A DNA stretch of 9,207 nucleotides, taken from contig CALGRQ010000290.1 in NCBI GenBank assembly GCA_937880795.1, forward strand, positions 1 to 9,207, read 5' to 3'. The notes beneath the pieces are model-generated. The model worked only from the letters and a program-made list of their open reading frames with translations. It did not search any database and was not told the DNA's origin. The translations under genes were made by a program, and so were the position numbers. Positions 1 through 7,976 of the stretch are shown here, piece by piece (positions within the stretch are counted from its first letter, which is position 1; the number at the start of each line of letters is the position of its first letter). Source of the DNA: an uncultured Dyadobacter sp. GTDB taxonomy: Bacteria; Bacteroidota; Bacteroidia; Cytophagales; Spirosomataceae.

Positions 1-1
1 A

Positions 2-805
2 TTATCGGTATATCGCCCTTATAGATCCATTGAAGAGCAGAATACTTATTTGGCACAGTCGGGAGATCCGGCCTTGGCTAAATATATAGGCTCGGGAAAT
101 CGACAGGATAAGCTTGCGACCTATATAGATATGCCCAGTGGGGCGCTAGAAGTGACCGGTGCAGGATGGGTCGATTTACCTTTGTTATTAGATGCAAGTA
201 AAGCTTACTTCTCCGAAACAGGTTCATACATCGAGGCAGTATTCGATTTTCATCATTTAAATCTTTCCAACGATGTGGTAGAATGGAAAGGAGTGAAGTA
301 TGGGAAATTGATACTTTGCCAGGGTTATGCAGCACTGGACAACCCTGTATTTGACTGGTTGCCTTTTACGCCGGTAAAAGGGCAGGTTTTGGAAGTTTCC
401 GTGGAGCATGAACTGGAACCCGCTGTCGTTAATCAGGGAATATTTGTATTGCCCACAGCTGCACATACAGCGAAGGTTGGGGCTACATATTCTTGGGATC
501 CGCTGGATTGGAACGCTACAAAGGCTGCAACGGAAGAGCTCGATGCTAAATTGAAAATGTTGCTAAAAGTCCCATATACCATTACCGGAGAAACCGCAGG
601 AATCAGGCCTTCGGTGAAGGACAGACGACCGCTGATTGGTACCCATCCCGTACGTCAGAATGTATGTATTTTTAATGGACTAGGAACGAAAGGCGTGACT
701 CTTGCACCGTTTTTTGCAAACGAGCTGGTGCAATATTTAGAAAACAAGAAAGAATTGAACCCGTTAGTTAATATTCAGCGGTATTTTTCGTTATATTTCC
801 ATTGA
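2..805 (+). CDS. FAD-dependent oxidoreductase, DAO family (C-terminal part; 5' end outside window)
   Basis: The reading frame is open from base 2 to the TGA at 803-805 and gives 267 residues with no start of its own. The TTG at 50 is only an internal Leu codon, so the gene begins left of the window. The C-terminal part is typical of D-amino-acid oxidase/glycine oxidase-like flavoproteins. At 599-640 the stretch reads GIRPSVKDRRPLIG, the conserved Arg-Pro...Pro-x-Ile-Gly segment near the substrate and flavin. At 674-694 a Gly-rich NGLGTKG turn precedes a final helix; this turn contacts FAD in the family. The N-terminal Rossmann GxGxxG motif would lie outside the window. Such enzymes oxidise amines or amino acids using FAD, usually in the cytoplasm. 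The substrate cannot be told from this part. The next gene starts 17 nt downstream on the same strand, so co-transcription is likely. Family assignment is good; specific function is unknown. Confidence 0.85.
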   Translation, partial: LSVYRPYRSIEEQNTYLAQSGDPALAKYIGSGNRQDKLATYIDMPSGALEVTGAGWVDLPLLLDASKAYFSETGSYIEAVFDFHHLNLSNDVVEWKGVKYGKLILCQGYAALDNPVFDWLPFTPVKGQVLEVSVEHELEPAVVNQGIFVLPTAAHTAKVGATYSWDPLDWNATKAATEELDAKLKMLLKVPYTITGETAGIRPSVKDRRPLIGTHPVRQNVCIFNGLGTKGVTLAPFFANELVQYLENKKELNPLVNIQRYFSLYFH

Positions 806-822
806 AGTAAGCCTGAGCATAT

Positions 823-3800
823 ATGAGAATAAAATATCTATTTTTATTAGCCGTTCCAGTAAATATTGCAGCGATTTTGGGGGCGAATACCATGGCCGTA
901 GCGCAAAGGTTCCCGTCTCAAGAAACCTTTGGTAAGAACCGTGTGCAATACAAAAACTTTAATTGGAAAATATTTAAAACAACCAATTTTGAAATATATC
1001 ATTACCAAGGCGGGGCGGATCTGGCAAAACTAACTGCTCAATATGCTGAGAGTGAATTTGATAAGGTAACTGATGTGTTGGGGTGGACACCTTATAACCG
1101 CGTTAAAATTTTCCTGTATAACTCACCTTCAGAGCTCGATCAAAGCAATATGGGATTGTCGACGATGGATAATCGTGACGACCAAAAGCTTGATTTGGCG
1201 CAATCGCGTGTAGAAATTGCCTATACTGGAGACCAAATAGGATTTCGCAAAAAATTGGTGAACGACATCAGTTTATTGTTTGTATACGACATGTTGTATG
1301 GCGGAAATATGAAGGAAGCGCTCCAAAGCTCCTTATTATTAACGCTGCCAGAATGGTTTATGTCCGGTACGGCTGCTTACATTTCGGAGGGCTGGTCGCC
1401 GGAACTTAACGATTATATGCGGGATTTCTTCAGTAATCGTAATGTGCGAAAACCGACTTTGCTATCCGGCAACGATGCCAGGTTAATTGGGCATTCCATT
1501 TGGAATTACATAGCAGAGAGATACGGAAAAGATAAAATTTCAGATATCCTGAATTTGACCCGTATCATTCGCTCCGAGCAAACCAGTATAACGAGTACAC
1601 TTGGGGTGCCGTCTTATAATAGATTTCTTCGAGACTGGCGTGCTTATTATTTAAATCTCAACAAAGCAGCGGAACAACACTATACCGTATCGCAGCCTAC
1701 CTGGAAAGTGGAGTTGAATGCCCTGAAAGGAAATGATGCCGGGGTGGTGATGAAAATATCACCGGATAAGAAATTTACAGCGGTTAGTGAAATCAAGAAT
1801 AGCCGGTATAAGGTGTATGTGATGGACGCTGAGACAGGCTCAAAAAAGCTGATACGTCAGGGGAAATCGGATCAAATTGGAGCTAAGGTGAGTAGTTTGC
1901 CGCCCTTGTTAGGATGGGGACGTAATAACTCGCTGGTTGTTTTGACTGCCGAAGGTGGTCGCAAAAACCTATATGTGTATGAAAATATAGGTACTAAAAA
2001 AGTCAAATTAAAATCCAGAAAGAATATTCGCGGGTTAGACCAAATTGTAGACATGGACGTGTCTCATGACGGTTCTATGTTAGCTGTAAGTGCCGACAGA
2101 GCAGGTAGAAATGATATTTATCTGATCAGCGTTGCCAGAGCATCGGCGCTTCCGATTACCAGCGACCTTTTTGATGATTTCTCTCCGAGATTTATTCAGG
2201 GTTCGTCTAGAAAACTGGTGTTTTCATCGAACCGCCCGTTGGACTCACTAGGGACAGCAAAAGCCGATTATAAAACCATCAATGCTCCCATATCCATTTT
2301 TGAACACGATGGCACGCCTAAATCAGGTGAAATAAAAGTGTTGGTAAAAGGGGAAGGGAAGGCGAAACTAAAACCCATTTATGCTGATGGAGATCAGGTG
2401 TTTTATTTGTCTGATGCCAAAGGCGTGAGTAATGTGTATAAGTTCAGCAGGGTGGGTGAGGCCACAAGTCAACTAACGAATTATATCCATAGCATTAAGT
2501 CGGCCGATATACACGTTAAAACGGGTGGCGCTTTGGCATACTCGTATTTACACGATGGACACAATGTTGCGGCTCAGAAAAACGGGTTCGATTTGAACGC
2601 CAATGTGAATCCACCGATTTTTGGTTCGGGCGATGCGCCAAAGGATAATGTCGCGCAGTCGGCAATAGATACCGTTAAGACGGAGTCTTCGGAGAATGCT
2701 TCTAAGTTGGTTTTAAAAGAGGGGGAGGTCGATACGGATCATTATGAGTTTGATGAAGATGTTTTAAAAACATATGAGTCACGACAACGCCGGGGAACAC
2801 TTTCGGCGGGAACTGGTCCTATGTTGCGTACGAGATCGACCCGAGAGAACATAGCGATTAAAGGGCCTTTACCTTATAAAGGACTCTTTATTTCAAACGA
2901 TGCAAGTTCCGACTGGCGTGTTGATCCCATACGCGGATTTGGCTATGCGCAATCTCTTACCATGAATGACCTTCTTGAGAATCATGTTATAAAAGGAGGC
3001 TTCTTCATATCGTCGAATTTTAGAAATAGCGACCTTTTTGCGGAATACAATAACAATACACACCGTATTGATTTTGGTATTCGATATGATCGCAGGGCAT
3101 TATATGCAAATGCAGAAAACTACCCGCAAAAATATCGTTTCAATCAGGTGATTTTATCGGCTTCATATCCTTTTTCGAATACGAGCAGGTTGTCCTTGTC
3201 GCCAATGTTTAGCATGACCAGGATGATTGATATAGTCAATCTGCCGAGTGCTGATCTTGTTTCGAACTATGGAGGTTTACGGACAGAGTATGTGTTCGAC
3301 AATACCAAAGTGAACGGATTAAACATGATGGAAGGGACGCGTTTTAAACTGCGTTTTGATATGCAGGCGGGATTGTCTTCTTCACAGGAAAGCTTTAACC
3401 GGTTGAGTTTGGATTTCAGGCATTATCAAAAAATCCACCGTGATTTGATACTTGCCATCCGAGCTTCTGGTAGCCACTCCGCCGGTAAAGCTCCGAAGCA
3501 AAGTGTTATGGGTGGAATGGACAATTGGATTGGCAACAAACGGGATCGTCGCGATGTCGGAGATGATGTGTTGGCATTTGGCCCTTCGATAGACAACAGG
3601 GATATTTTCTTTACAGATTTTGCGACCAACCTCAGAGGATTTAACTTGAACAGATTATCTGGAACCAGTTATATGCTACTCAATGCTGAACTGAGAATTC
3701 CGTTGATTAAATACTTGTATAGGGGATCTATTACGTCCAGTTTCTTACGCAACTTCCAGGTCGTTGGTTTTGGAGATATTGGAACGGCATGGACGGGTAA

Positions 3801-4029
3801 AGGTCCGTTTAGCGAAAATAGTAGTTTGAATACAACTATTGTAGGAGCGGATGGCGATCCATTCCGTGCAACGGTTACTACCTATAAAAACCCTTATTTA
3901 ATGGGGTATGGTGTAGGAGCTCGTACTACGGTATTCGGATTTTATGTGAAGTTTGATTATGCTTGGGGAGTAGATAATGGTTATACCAATAAGGCAATTC
4001 CATATTTAACCTTAGGGTACGATTTTTAA
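823..4029 (+). CDS. Exported pseudo-peptidase / TolB-like propeller / Omp85-type barrel fusion protein
   Basis: This gene encodes 1068 residues. The ATG start is followed by a signal peptide: a basic MRIK start, a hydrophobic core, and probable cleavage after A27 (AVA|Q). Residues about 35-290 resemble MA-clan (gluzincin) peptidase-like domains, with a PEWF-x-x-G-x-A-x-Y segment at 176-186. The zinc-site residues are gone: N147-D-I-S-L151 sits where HExxH is expected, and S181 replaces the usual Glu. Residues about 300-590 contain PD40/WD40-like propeller blades as in TolB, for example ISPDKK at 312-317, VSHDG at 413-417, and FSPRF at 453-457 with SSNRP just after. An acidic linker (about 600-700, including DTDHYEFDEDV) leads to a beta-rich C-terminus. 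That region carries LRGF at 937-940, the Omp85 loop-6 signature, then an NAELRIPL strand, and ends in F1068 as outer-membrane barrels do. No POTRA domains are apparent. The inferred location is the outer membrane, with the N-terminal modules in the periplasm. Function is unknown; envelope assembly or protein export is a guess. Automatic annotation may call it a TolB-like or surface-antigen protein. Confidence 0.85.
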   Translation: MRIKYLFLLAVPVNIAAILGANTMAVAQRFPSQETFGKNRVQYKNFNWKIFKTTNFEIYHYQGGADLAKLTAQYAESEFDKVTDVLGWTPYNRVKIFLYNSPSELDQSNMGLSTMDNRDDQKLDLAQSRVEIAYTGDQIGFRKKLVNDISLLFVYDMLYGGNMKEALQSSLLLTLPEWFMSGTAAYISEGWSPELNDYMRDFFSNRNVRKPTLLSGNDARLIGHSIWNYIAERYGKDKISDILNLTRIIRSEQTSITSTLGVPSYNRFLRDWRAYYLNLNKAAEQHYTVSQPTWKVELNALKGNDAGVVMKISPDKKFTAVSEIKNSRYKVYVMDAETGSKKLIRQGKSDQIGAKVSSLPPLLGWGRNNSLVVLTAEGGRKNLYVYENIGTKKVKLKSRKNIRGLDQIVDMDVSHDGSMLAVSADRAGRNDIYLISVARASALPITSDLFDDFSPRFIQGSSRKLVFSSNRPLDSLGTAKADYKTINAPISIFEHDGTPKSGEIKVLVKGEGKAKLKPIYADGDQVFYLSDAKGVSNVYKFSRVGEATSQLTNYIHSIKSADIHVKTGGALAYSYLHDGHNVAAQKNGFDLNANVNPPIFGSGDAPKDNVAQSAIDTVKTESSENASKLVLKEGEVDTDHYEFDEDVLKTYESRQRRGTLSAGTGPMLRTRSTRENIAIKGPLPYKGLFISNDASSDWRVDPIRGFGYAQSLTMNDLLENHVIKGGFFISSNFRNSDLFAEYNNNTHRIDFGIRYDRRALYANAENYPQKYRFNQVILSASYPFSNTSRLSLSPMFSMTRMIDIVNLPSADLVSNYGGLRTEYVFDNTKVNGLNMMEGTRFKLRFDMQAGLSSSQESFNRLSLDFRHYQKIHRDLILAIRASGSHSAGKAPKQSVMGGMDNWIGNKRDRRDVGDDVLAFGPSIDNRDIFFTDFATNLRGFNLNRLSGTSYMLLNAELRIPLIKYLYRGSITSSFLRNFQVVGFGDIGTAWTGKGPFSENSSLNTTIVGADGDPFRATVTTYKNPYLMGYGVGARTTVFGFYVKFDYAWGVDNGYTNKAIPYLTLGYDF

Positions 4030-4066
4030 TAAAATGACAGCAAAAGAGCTAGTTAATGTCGATAGG

Positions 4067-4095
4067 ATGGCAAGGGAATTTCCCCTGCCATTTTT
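4067..4095 (+). terminator. Rho-independent terminator after the barrel-fusion gene
   Basis: The arms TGGCAAGGGA (4068-4077) and TCCCCTGCCA (4081-4090) pair with a single A/C mismatch around a very short loop. They are followed at once by five T residues (4091-4095). The hairpin begins 38 nt after the stop codon at 4029 and lies before the next start at 4131. It therefore probably ends the transcript carrying the flavoprotein and barrel-fusion genes. The next gene would then need its own promoter or read-through. Confidence 0.8.
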
Positions 4096-4130
4096 ATTGG
4101 TAATACTTGAATGTTAGAACGGAACAGACT

Positions 4131-5051
4131 ATGTTAAAACAATACCTTCATAAAGCATTTTTGGCCACGGTGGTGTCTATGCTTGCCTGTGTAGAAAGCT
4201 TTGGTCAAAGAGAGGTGTTGTACGAGCAATACGTGCAGAACCCTATGGCTATTAACCCGGCTTTTACAGGTGTACGGGAAACATTTAATATGACAGCCAT
4301 GTTCAGAAGAAAATGGTTTAATATTCAAAATTCTCCCACCAGCCAAACTTATGCCGCTGATGGGTCCTTTGGACAAGGTAAATTTGGCGCAGGTTTTCAG
4401 GCATTAAATGATCAAACCAGTTACTATACCACAACCGCTTTGATAGGAAGTTTTGCCTATCATATGCGTGTGGCAGATAACTGGAAATTGGCATTGGGTG
4501 CGCAAGGAGGCATAAATGTACTTCCCGTGTTCGACTTGTCATCACGCACCAATAACCGGGCAATCGGGACAGTGGGTGTAGGGGCGTGGTTGCATAGTGA
4601 TCAATTCTATTTGGGGATATCTAAACCGGAGGTCTTATCTCATCGTTTCGGAGATCAGCGCCTCACTAATTTTTACAGACGACCCTTGTATGTGATGGTG
4701 GGTGGCAGTTATGACTTGGGTGATGAATTGTTGTTGTTACCTCATGCATTGATTGTCCAGGAAAAGGACCATAAATTAAGGGTAGATGTAGGAACAAGAT
4801 TATGGGTTCAGGAAAAGGTAGGTATAGGCGCATCGTACAGAATGGGAGGAGGTATAAGTGGCCTTTCGGGGAGCAACGTTAATTTTGTTCAACTTTCTGC
4901 CGAGGTGCAATTGGGTAAAAACGTGAGGTTGGGTTACTTTTATAGTTCAAGGCAGGTGGAACAAATGTATACCAACTACAACGGTCCTAAGGGAATTCAT
5001 GAGCTCATGCTTAAGTTTACCCCAAACCCGAACGGTTTTCAAAAGTATTAG
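4131..5051 (+). CDS. PorP/SprF-family (type IX secretion-associated) outer-membrane protein
   Basis: This gene encodes 306 residues from the ATG at 4131. The frame is open up to a TTG at 4107, but starting at the ATG puts a proper signal peptide at the N-terminus (MLKQYLHKAF then a hydrophobic core, cleavage likely SFG|Q at 25-26). The mature protein opens with EQYVQNPMAINPAFTG (32-47), the hallmark of PorP/SprF proteins. It continues as alternating amphipathic strands with many Gly and aromatic residues, for example FGAGFQALND, as expected for a barrel of about 14 strands. Family members assist type IX secretion: SprF is needed for export of the SprB adhesin, and PorP for gingipain export. 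Many genomes carry several paralogues, often beside a large CTD-bearing adhesin. No such partner lies next to this copy in the window, so its cargo is unknown. The cysteine at 20 makes a poor lipobox (MLAC), so a lipoprotein is less likely. It follows a terminator and precedes sucA by 112 nt. Confidence 0.88.
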   Translation: MLKQYLHKAFLATVVSMLACVESFGQREVLYEQYVQNPMAINPAFTGVRETFNMTAMFRRKWFNIQNSPTSQTYAADGSFGQGKFGAGFQALNDQTSYYTTTALIGSFAYHMRVADNWKLALGAQGGINVLPVFDLSSRTNNRAIGTVGVGAWLHSDQFYLGISKPEVLSHRFGDQRLTNFYRRPLYVMVGGSYDLGDELLLLPHALIVQEKDHKLRVDVGTRLWVQEKVGIGASYRMGGGISGLSGSNVNFVQLSAEVQLGKNVRLGYFYSSRQVEQMYTNYNGPKGIHELMLKFTPNPNGFQKY

Positions 5052-5100
5052 TATATAATGTTTAATTGAGTATAGATTTGGGTGAAGTTAAAAGGACATT

Positions 5101-5121
5101 TTATGTGCATTGTTTACATAA
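5101..5121. promoter_or_regulatory. Inverted repeat TTATGT-N9-ACATAA upstream of sucA
   Basis: Two perfect 6-bp half-sites (5101-5106 and 5116-5121) flank a 9-nt spacer that contains the candidate -33 TTG. The position, just upstream of the -7 element, would suit an operator controlling sucA. It does not match a regulator site I can name. In AT-rich intergenic DNA a repeat of this size can arise by chance. Confidence 0.3.
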
Positions 5122-5127
5122 GTCTCT

Positions 5128-5135
5128 TACCTTTG
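5128..5135 (+). promoter_or_regulatory. Bacteroidota -7 promoter element (TACCTTTG) for sucA
   Basis: TACCTTTG matches the Bacteroidota consensus TAnnTTTG exactly and lies 28 nt before the sucA ATG. That would give a short leader starting near 5140. A TTG at 5110-5112 could serve as the -33 element. The 15-nt gap is shorter than the usual spacing, so the upstream half is uncertain. Confidence 0.6.
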
Positions 5136-5163
5136 TCCCGTAAATGAAATAATCACATTTGTG

Positions 5164-7926
5164 ATGGATAAATACACGTATATAGCAAATTCCGACGGCG
5201 CTTACATAGAGGATTTATATAATTCCTATAAGCAAGATGCAGCTTCAGTAGATGAAGGCTGGCAAAAGTTTTTTGAGGGTTTTGATTTCTCTCAAAAATT
5301 CCCAGAGAAGGGTAATGGACAGACAAATGGTGCTGTTAATGGTAAGGAATCTGCTACTGCAGGGAAAGTTGACCCAACCCGTATCCGGAAGGAAATGGAA
5401 GTGGTTCACCTTATTCGTGGATATAGGTCGAGAGGACACCTTTTGGCAACTACGAATCCGATAAAAACACGTAAGGATCGTAGGCCACAATTGGAACTTT
5501 CTGATTTCAATTTGAGCAATGAAGATCTAGATACTGTTTTTGAAGCGGGTGTTGAAGTATTTGATCGTCCTGCTACTTTGCGGGAAATCGTTGACGCGCT
5601 TAAAACGATCTATTCAAGAAATATCGGTTTTGAATATCTTTATATACGCGACAGAGAGCAAAAGAGCTGGTTGCGTAAAAAAATTGAAAAAGAAGCCTTG
5701 GATATGAAATTCTCTATTGATGAGAAAAAGCATATCCTTTCCAAATTGAATGAAGCAGTAGTTTTTGAAAACTTCCTGCATACGAAATATTTGGGGCAAA
5801 AAAGGTTTTCACTCGAAGGTGGTGAAACCACTATTCCGGCACTAGATGCTTTGATCAACAAGGCTGCCGAAATGGGTGTGTTAGAGGTCATGATTGGGAT
5901 GGCACACAGAGGACGTCTCAATGTATTGGCTAACATCATGCAGAAAACATATGGTCAGATCTTCAATGAATTTGAAGGGAATTTGCCAGACCAGGTATGG
6001 GGTGATGGCGACGTGAAATACCATATGGGTTTTGCCAGTCAAATCACTGCCGAAAATGGCAACAAAGTACACTTGAAACTTGCGCCGAACCCTTCTCACC
6101 TTGAGGCCGTTAATCCGGTGGTAGAAGGATATATACGTGCAAGAGCTGATGGCATGTACGATAGTGACTACGACCGCGTATTGCCAATTTTGATTCACGG
6201 TGATGCAGCAGTGGCTGGACAGGGCATTGTGTATGAAGTTACGCAGATGTCAGGTCTGAATGGTTACTATACAGGTGGAACAATCCATTTTGTAATCAAC
6301 AACCAGGTTGGTTTTACAACGGATTTTGAAGACGCCAGATCAAGTATATATTGTACGGATATTGCCAAAATCGTGGATGCTCCTGTATTGCACGTAAATG
6401 GTGACGATCCGGAATCAGTGGTATTCTGTATGCGTTTGGCGGTGGAGTATCGTCAGAAATTCAATAAGGATATATTTATTGATATGGTTTGCTATCGTCG
6501 TCATGGTCACAACGAGGCAGATGAACCTAAGTTTACACAGCCGGTTCTATACAAAGCCATTGAAAACCACTTGAATCCACGTGAGATATACCAGAAGGTT
6601 TTAGTAGAGCGCGGAGATGTGGATGCCCAGTTGGCAGTAAACATGGACAAGGAGTTCAAGCAATTGTTGCAGGAACGTCTTGACATGGTAAAACAAAAGG
6701 CGCTTCCATATATCATGCCTAAACTGGAACAGGAATGGCATACCTTACGCAAAGCGGTACCTGAGGATTTCGAGAAATCGGTAGAAACGGGTGTTCCTTT
6801 GGAGATTCTGGAAAAAGTAGGAAAGGCTTTAATTAAGACTCCGGAAGGCTTCCATAGACTTAAGCAAATTGACAAACTGCTGAAAGATCGTGAACAGATG
6901 ATCTTTGAGAAGAAGGAGGTTAACTGGGCAACTGCGGAGTTGCTTGCTTACGGATCTCTTTTGGCAGAAGGAAATGTAGTTCGTTTGAGCGGACAGGATG
7001 TTCAACGCGGAACGTTCTCTCACCGTCATGCTGTGTTGCATGATGTTGAAAACAACGATTCGTACAATAGCCTGGCGCATATCGAGCAAGGTCAAGGTCC
7101 ATTCATGATTTACAACTCGTTGTTGTCTGAATATGCGGTTCTTGGTTTTGAGTTTGGTTACTCTATGGCCAATCCAAATGCTTTGGTTATTTGGGAAGGA
7201 CAATTTGGTGACTTCGCTAATGGTGCACAAGTAATTATTGACCAGTTTATTTCTTCAAGCGAAACCAAATGGAATCGTTGGAATGGATTGGTTATGTTGC
7301 TACCTCACGGTTATGAAGGACAAGGACCAGAGCACTCCAATGCTCGTCCTGAAAGATATTTACAGCTTTCGGCAAACTATAATATGATTGTGGCCAACGT
7401 TACGACGCCGGCTAACTTCTTCCACATTATGCGCCGTCAGTTGAAGTCTCAGTTCAGAAAGCCTCTGATCATTATGTCACCAAAATCGATGTTGAGACAT
7501 CCATTGTGCGTGTCATCTATGGATAGCTTGGTGCATGGTAACTTCCAGGAGACGATCGGTGATACTTACGCTGACCCTAAGAAGGTGAAAAAGGTATTGC
7601 TGGTAACTGGTAAACTGTATTACGAGCTATACGAAAAGCAGCAGGCTGATAAACGTGATGACGTGGCGATTATTCGTGTGGAACAAATGCATCCTTTCCC
7701 ACAAACGCAAATTGACGCACATCTTAGTCAGTACAAGAATGCGAAAGTTTACTGGGTACAGGAAGAACCATTCAATATGGGTGGCTGGACATTCATGTTA
7801 AGAATGTATAAAGGTAAAAATCCGTTACAGGTTATTGCACGTGAATCCAGTGCTTCGCCTTCAACAGGGTTCTCTAAAATTCACTCAAAAGAACAGGCAG
7901 AAATTCTGATGCGTGCTTTTGAGTAA
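5164..7926 (+). CDS. sucA: 2-oxoglutarate dehydrogenase E1 component (ThDP-dependent)
   Basis: This gene encodes 920 residues, close to the 933 of E. coli SucA. E1 decarboxylates 2-oxoglutarate on thiamine diphosphate and transfers the succinyl group to the lipoyl arm of E2, in the cytoplasmic TCA cycle. The N-terminus (YIANSDGAYIEDLYNSYK, then WQKFF) is the E2-binding segment of E1o proteins. A short Gly/Asn-rich linker follows near residues 48-65. Conserved sites are intact: GMAHRGR with H248 and KYHMGF with H287 (equivalents of E. coli H260 and H298), the ThDP/Mg motif GDAAVAGQG (346-354) through NNQVGF (379-384), RRHGHNEADEP, GQDVQRGTFSHRH (610-622) and EGQFGDFANGAQ (678 on). The ATG at 5164 is preferred to the adjacent GTG at 5161; they differ by one residue. 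No Shine-Dalgarno is visible, which is usual in this phylum. sucB follows after a 50-nt gap with no terminator, so the two form an operon. Arg codons are mostly CGT, more uniform than in the envelope genes, consistent with high expression. Confidence 0.98.
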   Translation: MDKYTYIANSDGAYIEDLYNSYKQDAASVDEGWQKFFEGFDFSQKFPEKGNGQTNGAVNGKESATAGKVDPTRIRKEMEVVHLIRGYRSRGHLLATTNPIKTRKDRRPQLELSDFNLSNEDLDTVFEAGVEVFDRPATLREIVDALKTIYSRNIGFEYLYIRDREQKSWLRKKIEKEALDMKFSIDEKKHILSKLNEAVVFENFLHTKYLGQKRFSLEGGETTIPALDALINKAAEMGVLEVMIGMAHRGRLNVLANIMQKTYGQIFNEFEGNLPDQVWGDGDVKYHMGFASQITAENGNKVHLKLAPNPSHLEAVNPVVEGYIRARADGMYDSDYDRVLPILIHGDAAVAGQGIVYEVTQMSGLNGYYTGGTIHFVINNQVGFTTDFEDARSSIYCTDIAKIVDAPVLHVNGDDPESVVFCMRLAVEYRQKFNKDIFIDMVCYRRHGHNEADEPKFTQPVLYKAIENHLNPREIYQKVLVERGDVDAQLAVNMDKEFKQLLQERLDMVKQKALPYIMPKLEQEWHTLRKAVPEDFEKSVETGVPLEILEKVGKALIKTPEGFHRLKQIDKLLKDREQMIFEKKEVNWATAELLAYGSLLAEGNVVRLSGQDVQRGTFSHRHAVLHDVENNDSYNSLAHIEQGQGPFMIYNSLLSEYAVLGFEFGYSMANPNALVIWEGQFGDFANGAQVIIDQFISSSETKWNRWNGLVMLLPHGYEGQGPEHSNARPERYLQLSANYNMIVANVTTPANFFHIMRRQLKSQFRKPLIIMSPKSMLRHPLCVSSMDSLVHGNFQETIGDTYADPKKVKKVLLVTGKLYYELYEKQQADKRDDVAIIRVEQMHPFPQTQIDAHLSQYKNAKVYWVQEEPFNMGGWTFMLRMYKGKNPLQVIARESSASPSTGFSKIHSKEQAEILMRAFE

Positions 7927-7976
7927 TAATATCAAAAAAAGAAGATACTTAATTCGACAACAAGATTGCACATAAA

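Noticed and set aside
792..799. TATATTTC as a -7 element for the barrel-fusion gene
   Set aside because: The last consensus G is missing and there is no TTG at a suitable distance upstream.
50..805. TTG at 50 as the start of a complete 251-residue protein
   Set aside because: The same frame stays open to base 2 and the protein lacks the N-terminal FAD-binding motif, so this is a truncated view of a longer gene.
4101..4109. TAATACTTG as a promoter element for the PorP-like gene
   Set aside because: It has one base too many to fit TAnnTTTG and no convincing -33 partner was seen.
4107..4130. Eight-codon N-terminal extension of the PorP-like protein from TTG 4107
   Set aside because: The ATG at 4131 puts the signal peptide directly at the N-terminus; the extension adds a polar stretch and starts at a rare codon.
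4185..4190. Lipobox (MLAC) making the PorP-like protein a lipoprotein
   Set aside because: Met at -3 is unfavourable, and a signal-peptidase I site (SFG|Q) directly precedes the start of the conserved family domain.
5881..7230. Minus-strand open frames inside sucA, e.g. 5881-6198, 6507-6875 and 6829-7230
   Set aside because: They are shadows of the strongly conserved sucA coding sequence, with no recognisable domains.
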